DNA of 64,000 nucleotides from contig NZ_FNFE01000009.1 in NCBI RefSeq assembly GCF_900100335.1, forward strand, positions 124,001-188,000, in the 5' to 3' direction. The notes under the pieces are model-generated. The model saw nothing but the letters and a program-made list of their open reading frames with translations. It was not told where the DNA came from and did no database searches. This document shows positions 1 through 8,966 of this stretch, piece by piece (the first letter of the stretch is position 1; each line of letters begins with the position of its first letter). The DNA comes from Natronorubrum texcoconense (lineage in GTDB: Archaea; Halobacteriota; Halobacteria; Halobacteriales; Natrialbaceae). The translations under genes were made by a program, and so were the position numbers.

Positions 1-47
1 TCGAGGGCGAACAGTACGACGAAGCGGTGTACACGCTGGAACTGTAG
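1..47 (+). CDS. C-terminal end of an unidentified protein (partial)
   Basis: The window opens inside a plus-strand reading frame (third frame) that encodes EGEQYDEAVYTLEL and stops at a TAG at 45-47. Acidic composition fits a haloarchaeal protein. Too short to identify. It converges on the minus-strand toxin-type island that follows. Confidence 0.45.
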   Translation, partial: EGEQYDEAVYTLEL

Positions 48-331
48 TCGTCTCGTGGTGTAATTCCTGCTTGTGCACGCGGGCTCCGGTCGAGAGCAAC
101 GGGTTGGACCGTGATTTGCAACTCTACCGATTCGCCGATGTGCTCCTCGGTCGCCACAGTTACTGTCCCGTCAAACAGTTTCATTGTGGTATCGTTGAAT
201 TTGACGACTACGGTTTGCGTGTACACTGTCCCCTGGTATTGGGCGTTCGGGTGTATCTCTTCTATCGTTCTAGATATCACATATCGATGTTCGTTGGTTG
301 CCCTGGATATGCAGTCACGGTGAATCCATTA

Positions 332-931
332 TTACCGGTAATTACAGTCATGTCTTATCCGCTTGATTTCGCGCACGTAAGCGTATCCACCACCATCGAA
401 ATCCGGAATACGGTGGGCGTCACCGTGTTTGATAGTCCGGTAGACGACACCCGTAATCCCTTCCGATGACGATACGCCGAATTTTGCATATCGGGATCCA
501 CTAACCGTTACCTGCTGGCCACTCAACCGAACCTGGCTCAGAAGCCGTTCGCCGGCGTTCCGGAAAACAGTAGAAACCGTAGGAATCAACAGGTGCTGTT
601 TCCGAGAGTTTGTACTGATATGTTTCCCGGTTTCTAGATCGATGCGATCCGCCCCCTTCCAATCAGCTGCCCATAACGTCGTCCCTTCGCACCACACATC
701 GACGTAACAATTCGTATCACCCGCTGGTGCGCGGAGCGCTTCGGCTTTTCAACGGCGGGTTCCATCGGTGTTGAACTCCCAGATATTTTGGCTCGAGGTG
801 ACGTTCCCATCGGGATCAAGTAATACAACGACGGTATCTGCTACCTGAATCGTCGATTCAATCGCTGCCGGAAGACAGATCCGATTATCGTCGATGACGA
901 GCCTACGCCCGTCTTGTGTTACGGCAGTCAT
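332..931 (-). pseudogene. Broken immunity-like / orphan toxin-tail gene with an internal TGA
   Basis: Reading minus from the ATG at 931, a 60-residue segment ends ...NTDGTRR at a TGA (749-751). The same frame then continues as KAEALRAPAGD... to a TAA at 332. The TGA sits where a Trp (TGG) is natural (GTRR-W-KAEA), so a single G-to-A change explains the break. The first ~110 residues (LVIDDNRICLP, VVVLLDPDGNV, NIWEFNTDGT, LWAADWKGADRIDLETG) resemble small haloarchaeal proteins of immunity type; this is pattern recognition, not a search. The tail (AGERLLSQVRLSGQQ... then GDAHRIPDFDGGGYAYVREIKR) resembles the pre-toxin linker of the large protein encoded at 1696-5966, as orphan toxin cassettes do. 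The GTG at 697 could restart translation of the second part. Sequence here looks lower in GC than the rest of the window. Function is inferred; the nonsense codon is directly seen. Confidence 0.55.
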
Positions 932-1010
932 TGTGGTGGTTCGCGTTGAGTGTAGCAGTTATCGGAGTCGATTCTCTCTCGAAATTTGGGCCATATTTCC
1001 GGTGACCGCT

Positions 1011-1703
1011 TCAGGTAACGGAGCGGGAATTTAGGTCGAAATACGACCGGAGCGTATCATCGGTTTCCTGGCGATTCTGAGACAGCGGCAATGGTGACTC
1101 CCAGAGGAAGACGCCACCGTCCGCACAGTCGTCGACTCGCCACGCCGGTGCGTGCAACAACCGTTCCCGGCCGATCCGGTCAGCCATGTTCGGTCCGAAT
1201 CCGTTCACCCAGTATATCTCCTCCAGACGACCCGCCTCGAATCCCTCAGCAGTGAGAGATGACTCGTCGAGGTACGTGTCTCCATAGACGTACCTCGGCG
1301 AGAGATAGTCGTACAACTCGACAACAAAGTCGTGAATAAGGGCTGGCTGCTCGTTTTGCCATGGCTTCACATACCACTCGTCAACCGAGAGTGAAAGATT
1401 CGGAACGGACGGACGATCAGCTGCCCAGCCGTGAATGTGAATTCCGACATTGAGATCGTCGTACCACAACCATATCGTGCCGCCGGTCGCTCCGGCGATG
1501 CTGTCGATTGCGTCATCGATTGAACAATCGTATCGAATTCCGTTTATCGCCTCGGTAGTATAGCCGAACTGAGTCGTATCCTCGCTGTCAGGTGGTGACC
1601 GCGAACATTGCAACTCATCGAAACAAAACTGGAGCAATCTCTCGATACCCCGAGATCGTAGCTCTTCCTCGAGCAGATACGGGATGGATAGGAGCTCACT
1701 CAT
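1011..1703 (-). CDS. Candidate immunity protein next to a secreted nuclease-type toxin
   Basis: A 230-residue acidic cytosolic protein with no signal peptide or membrane segment. Its ATG (1703-1701) lies inside the last codons of the upstream gene: the sequence ATGAGTGA gives an 8-bp overlap, so translation is likely coupled. I recognise no family. It is rich in aromatic residues (TIWLWYDDLNVGIHIHG, SLSVDEWYVKPW, EEIYWVNGFGPNMADR), as many immunity proteins are. The role is inferred from position: a small ORF tightly downstream of a large secreted protein with a C-terminal restriction-fold nuclease domain. It could equally be an unrelated accessory protein. Confidence 0.6.
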   Translation of the reverse strand: MSELLSIPYLLEEELRSRGIERLLQFCFDELQCSRSPPDSEDTTQFGYTTEAINGIRYDCSIDDAIDSIAGATGGTIWLWYDDLNVGIHIHGWAADRPSVPNLSLSVDEWYVKPWQNEQPALIHDFVVELYDYLSPRYVYGDTYLDESSLTAEGFEAGRLEEIYWVNGFGPNMADRIGRERLLHAPAWRVDDCADGGVFLWESPLPLSQNRQETDDTLRSYFDLNSRSVT

Positions 1704-3780
1704 TGTAGATTTCTATCTCAACGTCGTTGGCGTCGAGCATACCTTTGATGTCACCGTGGGGTTCTTCTCGGAACGTAACTTCGATCGTTCCTCCTTCAGC
1801 GTCTGTGTACTGCTGGTAATGACCGATCTGATTCTCCAAATCAGTGTATCTATCGCTCCCTGCCGCAGCTTGAGTGTAATCTCCACTCTTCGTTTCGATT
1901 ACTCGACCATCGGCAGTCTCGATATCAATCTCGCCACGCGAATGTGGATTTGACTTCCCGATGGCCTCGACGTTATCAGTGCCACGAGACACAGCAACCT
2001 CTGCTTCGAACGCTGCCCCCTTAATATTACTCTGGTCACCTCCAGCAAGCCGTAGTGCAAGTTCATCAACGCCCTGAATATCAGCATCTGGTCGGTTCAG
2101 CTCCTCGAGATCGTTGATCACCCGTTCGAGGTCAATCTCATCGCTGTGTCTGAACAGGTTCGAAACGAGATTCTCGTTGTTCACGTCGAGATCTAACTGA
2201 TAGGCACGAGCGACCGGATCAGGACCGCCGTCGGCCAGTACACGCCCCGCATCATCACCACTTCGCAGGGTAGCAGATCCCGTTTTGGCTTGGCTATCCC
2301 CATCGATCCGGCTGATTTCACCGCCATCAACATCGTTCCGGTCAAGGATTTTCGCCACTTGATACTGGCCACCGACGGTTCGCACCTCGCTCAGCACTCG
2401 TTCGCCAGCCTCTCGTGTCAGCCCGATCGAACCGTGGAGCCCCTGAGAGAGCTGCTGACGACTATATCTGACCGGCGCCGTCACGGTCTGACCGCCCTGT
2501 TTTGCGACCTGGGCAGCCCGCTGAACCTGGGGCGTGCTGATCCGGTTGACCGTCGACTGCACCGTGTCGGTGCTCTTGAGCGCCTTGCCGGCCTCGCCGG
2601 CCGGAACCGCCATCTCGACGACGAACCAGAAGAAGTAGCCCTGGTACCAGCCATCTCGGAAATCGTCGTAGTACCGGTCACCGGGCTCGTGGGGATTGTT
2701 GAACTGCTGTTGGTCTTCGATCGCTGCTGGCAGCGCCTCGATGATCTCGTCGAAATTCTCGACGGCCTCGGGGATCGCCCGCGCCGCTTCGACGATCACG
2801 TACGGATCGTCGTAGATCGCCAGGATTCCACCGAGGGTTTCACCGGCACCGGTCGTCGTTCCCTCGAGGAAGCCAAGTGATTCTTCGACCTGAGAACTGG
2901 AGAGCCCAGCAGCACGAAGCTCTTCGGACACCTGATTGAAGATGCCGCCGACCTCGATGGCTTCCGCCTCGGTCGTTCCTACCTCCTCGATGGTCTCGTG
3001 GCGGTCGTCGATCTGAATCGTCACGGAGGTCCCTTCGAAGAGATCGGCGAACGTCGAGAGCGTTCCCGTCTCGAACTCGAGACTACTGCTGTCGTGCGTT
3101 CCCGTGAGGGTGGTCGTATTCTTAACCGAACCGTCTTGGACGATCCGCGCCTCACCGAGTCCGGCCTGGTCTTCCGCGATAAAGCGTGCCTCGTACGTGC
3201 CGGTGGTGTCGAGTTCGGCGTCGACGTCGACACCGCCCCAACCGATCGAGACGGAGACGCTGGCGGATGGATCGTCGAAGTGGGCGTAGGTAACGGTCAC
3301 CTCCGGCGAACTGATATCGAACAGCGTCGGGTCCGCCGCGTCGGCGTCCGGAACGCCGTCACCGGTCGTGTCGGTCGCTTCCGGATCCGTTCCCAGTTCC
3401 TCGACCTCCTCGCGATCCGATAGCCCGTCACCGCTGGTGTCGTTGAGGAGCGGGTTCGCGTGAACGCGTGTCGTCTCGAAGAGTTCGTCTACGGCATCGA
3501 GATCGTTGAGGTCGTCGGCGTCCTCGAGTTCGCCGAGTACCTCCAGCGAGTCGGCCCGCGAGTCCGTGTAGGCGATCTCCCAGCCGTCCTCCTGTTGCTC
3601 GGCATCGGTCAGTCCGTCGCCGGTGGTATCGATCCGCGCAGGATGTGACTCGGCGTAGGTGACCTGTGCAGTCAGTTTCGTTTCGTTGTTTTCCTCGTGG
3701 ACGCGATAGTTGATATCGACCGTCTCGTTGTCACGAATGCCGTCGCCGCTGGTATCGAGGGCGATCGGATCCAGATCGAC
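1696..3780 (-). CDS. C-terminal part of vWA/TSP3 polymorphic toxin: nuclease-type toxin domain (frameshifted from 3672-5966)
   Basis: From 3780 this minus frame is open to the stop at 1696 and directly continues the vWA protein after a one-base shift. The first ~160 residues contain thrombospondin-type-3 calcium-binding motifs (DTSGDGIRDNE, DTTGDGLTDAE, DTSGDGLSDRE, DTTGDGVPDAD). Then come a beta-rich segment, a hydrophobic alpha-helical stretch (YQGYFFWFVVEMAVPAGEAGKAL) and the linker AGERVLSEVRTVGGQ. The last ~115 residues look like a PD-(D/E)xK nuclease: KGAAFEAEVAVSRG, then GEIDIETADGRVIETKSG with D and E-x-K, then NQIGHYQQYT. Such domains are usual C-terminal toxins in polymorphic toxins. 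If translated alone, the first downstream start could be GTG 3300. The next gene, a candidate immunity protein, overlaps it by 8 bp. Domain call is by motif; activity is inferred. Confidence 0.65.
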   Translation of the reverse strand, partial: VDLDPIALDTSGDGIRDNETVDINYRVHEENNETKLTAQVTYAESHPARIDTTGDGLTDAEQQEDGWEIAYTDSRADSLEVLGELEDADDLNDLDAVDELFETTRVHANPLLNDTSGDGLSDREEVEELGTDPEATDTTGDGVPDADAADPTLFDISSPEVTVTYAHFDDPSASVSVSIGWGGVDVDAELDTTGTYEARFIAEDQAGLGEARIVQDGSVKNTTTLTGTHDSSSLEFETGTLSTFADLFEGTSVTIQIDDRHETIEEVGTTEAEAIEVGGIFNQVSEELRAAGLSSSQVEESLGFLEGTTTGAGETLGGILAIYDDPYVIVEAARAIPEAVENFDEIIEALPAAIEDQQQFNNPHEPGDRYYDDFRDGWYQGYFFWFVVEMAVPAGEAGKALKSTDTVQSTVNRISTPQVQRAAQVAKQGGQTVTAPVRYSRQQLSQGLHGSIGLTREAGERVLSEVRTVGGQYQVAKILDRNDVDGGEISRIDGDSQAKTGSATLRSGDDAGRVLADGGPDPVARAYQLDLDVNNENLVSNLFRHSDEIDLERVINDLEELNRPDADIQGVDELALRLAGGDQSNIKGAAFEAEVAVSRGTDNVEAIGKSNPHSRGEIDIETADGRVIETKSGDYTQAAAGSDRYTDLENQIGHYQQYTDAEGGTIEVTFREEPHGDIKGMLDANDVEIEIYNE

Positions 3781-5966
3781 GGTTCACCGACGACGCCGGG
3801 TTCGCCGGTCGGCATCGAGAGGTCCATCTCGGCGACGAGATCCGGAATGCCGTCGCCGTTCGTGTCGGTCAGGCCGACGCCGGTTTCGTTCTCGGCAACG
3901 CGTTCGAAGGTGTCCGGCAGGTCCTCGGAGTTTTCGACGTGATAGAAGTCACCGTTCGCCTCGCCGGCGATCGCGCGGAGTTCGTCCTCGTCGATACCGC
4001 TCCCGAGTCCGATCGTACTGATGTCGATGCCCGTTTCGGCGGCCTCGCTCGCGATACCGACCGGATCGGAGCCGCGGTTTGTCCCGCCATCAGCGAGCAG
4101 GATGATCGTCTTCGAGCGGTTGTCCCAGTTGTTGGCCTCGAGTTCGTCGATTCCGTCTTGCAGGCCGGCACCGGTGTTGGTCCCACCGCCGACGGAGAGT
4201 GACTCGATGCTGCTGTTTAGTTTGTCGTGATCGGTGGTCAGTTGCTCGACCAGCCTGGACGAGGACTCGAATTCTACGAGCGCGCCGCGTTCGTCGTCCT
4301 CAAACGCGCCGACGAACCGCTGGGCGGCTTCCCGGGCGTAGTGGATCCGGTCGCCGCTCATCGAACCGCTGACGTCGATCACGAACGCGAAGTCCGCTTT
4401 CTCGATACTGTCCCCATTACCGACGTCACCGTCGGTTTCGTTCCCATCGAGCGTGATCGTGTCGCTCGTCTGGTCCTCCCAGTCGTCGATCCAGAACACC
4501 GAAAAAAAGGAGAAGTGGTCGACATCGGCGGTCGCGATGCCGGCGTCACGATCGATTTCGGTCTCTACGGCCGTCCAGGGCTCCTCGCTGTGGGGATCCC
4601 ACGTCACGACGGAGAGGTTTCCGTCCCGCTCGAGGTCGGCACCGTCGATCGGAATTTCGACGGTCGCCTCGTCGAACTCCTGCTGGCTCTCGATGCGAAC
4701 CATCGGTCCGGCGCGGTACGCGTCGTCGGTTGCCGGCGTCTCGTCGATCACCGAGATGTCGGTCTCGTGAAGGCCGTCACCAGCCACCTCGGCGGCGACA
4801 CCGGCGGATTCGTTCGAGACCTCGACCTCCTGGTACTCGTCGGGGCCGGGTCGATCCCAGATGACGGCGTCTTCGTCGACTTGAATCTCCGCCGTCGCCT
4901 CGACCGTTCGATCGGCGTCGTGTGTCGCCGTTGCGGTCACCGTGGCGTTGACGTTCGCGGGATCCGCACCGATGTCGACGAATGTCACTCCGCTCGCGGT
5001 CGAACCAGCCGACTCGCCAGCGATCAACGAGAGGCCGTCGGCCTCGCCATCGCCGTCGATCGTGACCTCGACCTCGTCGTAGGCGTATGGACGGACGTCA
5101 TTGAGAGTCGCCCTGAGCGGAACGAGGATCGTGCCGTCGCGCTCGAAGGCCCGTTCCTGCGAAACCGAGAGGGTCGGCTCGGTGTTTTTCTCGACTCTAT
5201 CGAGCGCCCGCTCGCCGTGTTTCCAAGCGTTCTCGAGGTGGGTCAGCGCTTCCGCGCGATCGGCCGGCTCAGCGTCCGTTCCGCCGGTGTCGTCGGCTCG
5301 CTCGAGTGCGTCAATCGAATTCCCGAGCGCGCTCTCGGCCGACTGTCGCTGGCCGGGATTGCGGAACTCGTCTTCGTTTGCGGCGACGACGGTCTTGGCG
5401 TCGACCACGGTGAGTCGGGCGCTCCGATCGCTCGCCGTGTACAGTTCGCGACTGATCTCGTCGACGATCGCTTCGTCGTCCTCGTCGACGGCGTCTGAAA
5501 GGTCTGCGAGCGATCGCTGGGCCTCGGCGAACTGCTCGAACGATTCTCGTGAGTCGGCGTACTCGAACTGCCGATACTCCTGCAGCGAGGCGTTGATCGC
5601 GGCGACGGTCTCGTTTGCGGCCGTCGACGCAGCCTCGTCCTCGAGATCGAGGTCTCCGAGCCGTTCGGTCGCGTTCACTACTGCCTCGATCGACGTGTTC
5701 GACTCGAGTTCTGTCACCGTCACGTTCGCGTCGCCCCGATCGTGTCCAGGCGGTCCGTCACCGTTCCCAGGCGGGCCACCGCCGTTTTGTCCCGGTGGTC
5801 CGTCACCGTGACCTGGTGGACCGTCGGCCTGGCCGAGTAATCCGTTTGATCGGTCGTTCACCGTGGTCGCACTCGGACCAGTCGCGAGTGCAGGCATGGC
5901 GATCATCGAGGTCGCCATGAGTACGGCGAAGCATATTGCAACCAATTCCTGTCTGGTGTCCCCCAT
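3672..5966 (-). CDS. Secreted von Willebrand A domain protein, N-terminal part of a polymorphic-toxin-like gene (frameshifted)
   Basis: Residues 1-30 form a Sec signal peptide (hydrophobic core AICFAVLMATSMIAMPALA). A Gly/Pro-rich linker with repeated GPPG follows (about 45-78), then an alpha-helical/coiled-coil acidic region and beta-sandwich segments. A vWA domain starts near residue 525 with the MIDAS motif DVSGSMSGD (first Asp ~531), the Thr of GGTNTGAG and the Asp of LLADGGT. The frame runs in register to TDTNGDGIPDLVAEMDLSMPTGEPGVVGEP, then changes to unrelated basic sequence (SIWIRSPSIPAA...) and stops at 3672. The correct continuation lies in the next frame from 3780. Together the two halves would make a secreted ~1420-residue protein. 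A TATA-like box sits 26-27 nt before the ATG. Confidence 0.75.
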   Translation of the reverse strand: MGDTRQELVAICFAVLMATSMIAMPALATGPSATTVNDRSNGLLGQADGPPGHGDGPPGQNGGGPPGNGDGPPGHDRGDANVTVTELESNTSIEAVVNATERLGDLDLEDEAASTAANETVAAINASLQEYRQFEYADSRESFEQFAEAQRSLADLSDAVDEDDEAIVDEISRELYTASDRSARLTVVDAKTVVAANEDEFRNPGQRQSAESALGNSIDALERADDTGGTDAEPADRAEALTHLENAWKHGERALDRVEKNTEPTLSVSQERAFERDGTILVPLRATLNDVRPYAYDEVEVTIDGDGEADGLSLIAGESAGSTASGVTFVDIGADPANVNATVTATATHDADRTVEATAEIQVDEDAVIWDRPGPDEYQEVEVSNESAGVAAEVAGDGLHETDISVIDETPATDDAYRAGPMVRIESQQEFDEATVEIPIDGADLERDGNLSVVTWDPHSEEPWTAVETEIDRDAGIATADVDHFSFFSVFWIDDWEDQTSDTITLDGNETDGDVGNGDSIEKADFAFVIDVSGSMSGDRIHYAREAAQRFVGAFEDDERGALVEFESSSRLVEQLTTDHDKLNSSIESLSVGGGTNTGAGLQDGIDELEANNWDNRSKTIILLADGGTNRGSDPVGIASEAAETGIDISTIGLGSGIDEDELRAIAGEANGDFYHVENSEDLPDTFERVAENETGVGLTDTNGDGIPDLVAEMDLSMPTGEPGVVGEPSIWIRSPSIPAATAFVTTRRSISTIASTRKTTKRN
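3777..3786 (-). other. One-base frameshift inside the vWA/TSP3 toxin gene
   Basis: Minus-strand reading is GGT GAA CCG TCG ATC (GEPSI), but the conserved continuation is GTC GAT CTG GAT CCG (VDLDP), starting at the last base of CCG. Loss of one C from an original GAA CCC GTC run would give exactly this. The frame entered afterwards stays open for over 2 kb and carries three further TSP3-type motifs, so the two halves clearly belonged to one gene. A real mutation, an assembly error or (less likely) a programmed -1 shift are possible; no canonical slippery heptamer is visible. Confidence 0.8.
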
Positions 5967-5987
5967 GCCCCACGATTCAATGATCGG

Positions 5988-5997
5988 TATTTAAATA
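5988..5997 (-). promoter_or_regulatory. TATA-like box of the vWA toxin gene (leaderless spacing)
   Basis: TATTTAAATA lies with its centre 26-27 nt upstream of the ATG at 5966, the spacing of haloarchaeal promoters whose transcript starts at the start codon. The whole 5967-6187 interval is AT-rich, unlike its surroundings. Confidence 0.6.
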
Positions 5998-6187
5998 TTC
6001 ATATAAAAGATAAAAATACAATTTTGATATCTATCCAATAAGAATAGATATTAAGAACGCATTCCAAAACCACCATTAAAGATATACATAATCCACACCA
6101 GTAATTTCAGATTGTTACAATAAGCTAGAACCGGGACCGGTCCGCGCGCACTCGTCCCGGACTCGAGACCGTCTCAAACCGCCCCAC

Positions 6188-8242
6188 TCAGAACTCTTCG
6201 GACGGCGGCGCGATTCCCTCGTCGCCGCCCTCGAGTTCGAACTCTTCCCGAACCTCCCGGATCCGGTCTCGGATATCAGCCGCCAACTCGAACTCGAGGT
6301 TGCCCGCGGCCTCTTCCATCCGATCCTCGAGTTCTTCGACGTAGCGGGCGGCCTCGTTTTCGTCCGCGAGGTCCTTGCCGGAGACGCTCGAGGTGTCGGT
6401 CTTGCTCCCCGGCAAGTTCGCCTCGCTGACGTCTTTTTCGATGGTCGTCGGCTCGAGGTCGTGTTCATCGTTGTACTCGCGCTGAATCTCGCGGCGGCGT
6501 TGGGTCTCCTCGATGGCTGATTCCATCGCGTTCGATGGCTCGTCGGCGTAGAGGACGACTTCGCCGTTGACGTTTCGAGCCGCCCGGCCCATCGTCTGGA
6601 CGAGCGTGGTTTCGCTTCGGAGGAATCCCTCCTGGTCGGCGTCGAGGATCGCCACGAGGCTCACCTCGGGGATGTCCAGCCCCTCCCGAAGGAGGTTGAT
6701 CCCGACGAGCACGTCGATCTCGCCTAATCGAAGGGAGCGGATGATCTCGTGGCGCTCCAGGGTGTCCGTCTCGTCGTGCATGTACGCGACGTCGACGCCG
6801 GACTCCTCGAGATACTCGGTCAGATCCTCGGCCATCCGCTTCGTGAGCGTCGTCACGAGGGTTCGCTCGTCGCGCTCGATCCGGTCGTCGATGCGGTCCA
6901 TGAGGTCGTCGACCTGTCCGGTGGCGTCCGCGACTTCGATTGCGGGATCGACGAGATGGGTTGGCCGAACGATCTGTTCGACGATCTGTTCGCTCTCCTC
7001 GCGCTCGTAGTCGCCCGGCGTCGCCGAGACGTACAGCGTCTGGTCGGTCTTCTCCTGGAACTCCTCGAACGTGAGGGGGCGATTGTCGTACGCCGTGGGG
7101 AGCCGAAAGCCGTTCTCGACCAGCGAGTCTTTCCGGGACTTGTCGCCGGCGTACTGGCCGCGGACCTGCGGCAGCGTGACGTGGGATTCGTCGACCACGG
7201 TCAGGAAGTCGTCCGGGAAGTAGTCGAGCAGGGTGTAGGGGGCCTCCCCCGACTCCCGATCCGAGAGGTACAGCGAGTAGTTCTCGATGCCCGAACAGTA
7301 GCCCGTCTCCTGCATCATCTCGAGGTCGAACGTGGTTCGCTCGTCGATGCGCTGGGCCGAGATCATGTCGCCCGCGCGTTCGAAGTACGAGATCCGTCTA
7401 TCGAGGTCGTCCCGGATCTCGTCCATCGCGTTCTCGAGTTTCGTCTCGGGAATGGAGTAGTGCTCCGCGGGGTGGATCAGGACGGCCTGCTGGTCGCCCT
7501 GGGTCTTGCCCTCGAGGGGGTCGACCTTGACCATCCGATCGATCTCGTCGCCCCAGAGTTCGACGCGAACGGCGTAGCGGCCGTACATCGGGTAGATCTC
7601 GACGGTGTCGCCCCGAACGCGGAAGGTGCCCTGCGTGAAGTCGACGTCGTTGCGCTCGTAGTTCAGGTCGACCAGCCGCTTGAGCAACTCGTCGCGGCCG
7701 ACCTCCTCGCCGACCTCGAGTCGCAGCGACATGTCGATGTAGTTTCGCGGGTCACCGAGGCCGTAAATCGCGGAGACCGAGGCGACGACGATCACGTCCT
7801 CGCGCGTCAGGAGCGATCGGGTCGCGGAGTGGCGCAGGCGGTCGATCTCGTCGTTGATCGAGGCGTCCTTGTCGATGTAGGTGTCGCTCTGCTCGACGTA
7901 GGCCTCGGGCTGGTAGTAGTCGTAGTAGGAGACGAAGTACTCGACGGCGTTTTCGGGGAAGAGATTTCGAAACTCCTCGTACAGTTGGGCAGCCAGCGTC
8001 TTGTTGTGGGCGATGACGAGCGTCGGCTTCTGGACCTCCTCCATCACCCACGAAACGGTGTTCGTCTTCCCCGATCCGGTCACCCCGAGCAGGGTCTGTT
8101 TGTCCATCCCCGACTTGAAGCCCGCGGCTAACTGCTCGATCGCCTCGGGCTGGTCGCCCGCGGGGTCGAACGGCGCGTCGACCTCGAACGGTCGGTCCAC
8201 GTCGGGACGGTCCGGCTGGAGGGGGCCTCGAGTCTCACTCAT
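6188..8242 (-). CDS. uvrB: Excinuclease ABC subunit B
   Basis: Damage-recognition helicase of UvrABC nucleotide excision repair. It takes DNA from UvrA, verifies the lesion and recruits UvrC. 684 residues, the usual length. Visible elements: Walker A GVTGSGKT near residue 55, the beta-hairpin region [11 protein letters not shown], the helicase motif [12 protein letters not shown], motif VI region QTMGRAARN, and a C-terminal UVR motif ([22 protein letters not shown]) for UvrA/UvrC contact. The start at 8242 is supported by a TATA-like GTAAAG centred ~27 nt upstream (8267-8272). Single gene; the next gene upstream is divergent. Bacterial-type NER genes are normal in haloarchaea. Confidence 0.97.
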   Translation of the reverse strand: MSETRGPLQPDRPDVDRPFEVDAPFDPAGDQPEAIEQLAAGFKSGMDKQTLLGVTGSGKTNTVSWVMEEVQKPTLVIAHNKTLAAQLYEEFRNLFPENAVEYFVSYYDYYQPEAYVEQSDTYIDKDASINDEIDRLRHSATRSLLTREDVIVVASVSAIYGLGDPRNYIDMSLRLEVGEEVGRDELLKRLVDLNYERNDVDFTQGTFRVRGDTVEIYPMYGRYAVRVELWGDEIDRMVKVDPLEGKTQGDQQAVLIHPAEHYSIPETKLENAMDEIRDDLDRRISYFERAGDMISAQRIDERTTFDLEMMQETGYCSGIENYSLYLSDRESGEAPYTLLDYFPDDFLTVVDESHVTLPQVRGQYAGDKSRKDSLVENGFRLPTAYDNRPLTFEEFQEKTDQTLYVSATPGDYEREESEQIVEQIVRPTHLVDPAIEVADATGQVDDLMDRIDDRIERDERTLVTTLTKRMAEDLTEYLEESGVDVAYMHDETDTLERHEIIRSLRLGEIDVLVGINLLREGLDIPEVSLVAILDADQEGFLRSETTLVQTMGRAARNVNGEVVLYADEPSNAMESAIEETQRRREIQREYNDEHDLEPTTIEKDVSEANLPGSKTDTSSVSGKDLADENEAARYVEELEDRMEEAAGNLEFELAADIRDRIREVREEFELEGGDEGIAPPSEEF

Positions 8243-8366
8243 TGTCGGAGTCAGGGGTTCGAGGCACTTTACGCGCTCGCATGTGGCTCACGATCCGTCT
8301 CCGCGAAACCCGCACGTGGCCAATGCTCGCCCAATCGTTATGCGTCGTCTCGTGGTGGCCGGACGT

Positions 8367-8633
8367 ATGACAGAACAACTCCAGCAGGCGCGCGACGATC
8401 TCGAGGAAGCGGCCAAATCCGCAGACGACGACGTCCGCGACGACATCCGTGAAACGGCCGAGGCCTTCGCCGACTACACGATGAGCGATACGGCACCCGA
8501 CCACGCCATCCTCGACGAGCGACTCAACACGCTTCGACAGGTCAGCCAGCAGGCCGATGGGAACACCAAGGACAAAGTCGAGTCGGCCATCGAGACGACC
8601 GAGGACTACCGCGAGACGATCGATCAGGCCTGA
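8367..8633 (+). CDS. Small helical acidic protein (DUF7553-like)
   Basis: 88 residues, starting MTEQLQQARDDLEEAAKSADDD, almost entirely amphipathic helix with many Asp/Glu. The pattern matches a small haloarchaeal family of unknown function (DUF7553-type, from memory). The frame is open far upstream, but ATG 8367 is chosen because sequence before it is basic, non-conserved and antisense to the uvrB 5' region. Divergent from uvrB, 124 bp apart. Confidence 0.75.
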   Translation: MTEQLQQARDDLEEAAKSADDDVRDDIRETAEAFADYTMSDTAPDHAILDERLNTLRQVSQQADGNTKDKVESAIETTEDYRETIDQA

Positions 8634-8762
8634 TCTGCGGCGACGACCCGCCGACAGCCGACTCGAGCGTGTTCGATGCCGGACGACTCGAGGCGCGAAG
8701 ACCCCCTCAGCCCGGCGTATCACCGCACGACCCTTTTGCATCGCTCCGTAGAGGATCCGTCC

Positions 8763-8966
8763 ATGAGTCACGCAGCCGGTTCGTCGTGGGAGTACACGGT
8801 CATCGAACCGCCGCGCGGGCCGACGATGGAGGAGGCCGTCGACCCCTCGAAGGAGTTGAACGAGTTGGGCGCCGACGGCTGGGAACTGGTGTCGACCATC
8901 GAGTACACTGGCGGCGGGACGAAGTACCTCGTCTTCAAACGACCCGGGAGCGCTACCGATGAGTGA
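8763..8966 (+). CDS. DUF4177-like small protein
   Basis: 67 residues with the typical core WEYTVIEPPRG...LNELGADGWELVSTIEY...YLVFKR, as in DUF4177 proteins (YTV...LN..G..GWELV). Function unknown. The stop overlaps the start of the next gene by 8 bp (ATGAGTGA), so the two are probably co-translated; the partner is a membrane protein. Confidence 0.85.
   Translation: MSHAAGSSWEYTVIEPPRGPTMEEAVDPSKELNELGADGWELVSTIEYTGGGTKYLVFKRPGSATDE

Noticed and set aside
71-469. Plus-strand frames at the left edge
   Set aside because: They overlap the minus-strand remnant, have Tyr/Val-rich non-acidic translations and no family features.
749-751. Reading the internal TGA as selenocysteine
   Set aside because: No SECIS-like element is visible, haloarchaea are not known to use selenocysteine, and Trp fits the site.
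3777-3786. Programmed -1 frameshift in the toxin gene
   Set aside because: No canonical slippery heptamer or strong downstream structure; a lost base in a short C run is simpler.
4227-5498. A 423-residue plus-strand frame opposite the vWA gene
   Set aside because: Antisense of a clearly real signal-peptide/vWA gene; composition is Val/Arg-rich, no motif.
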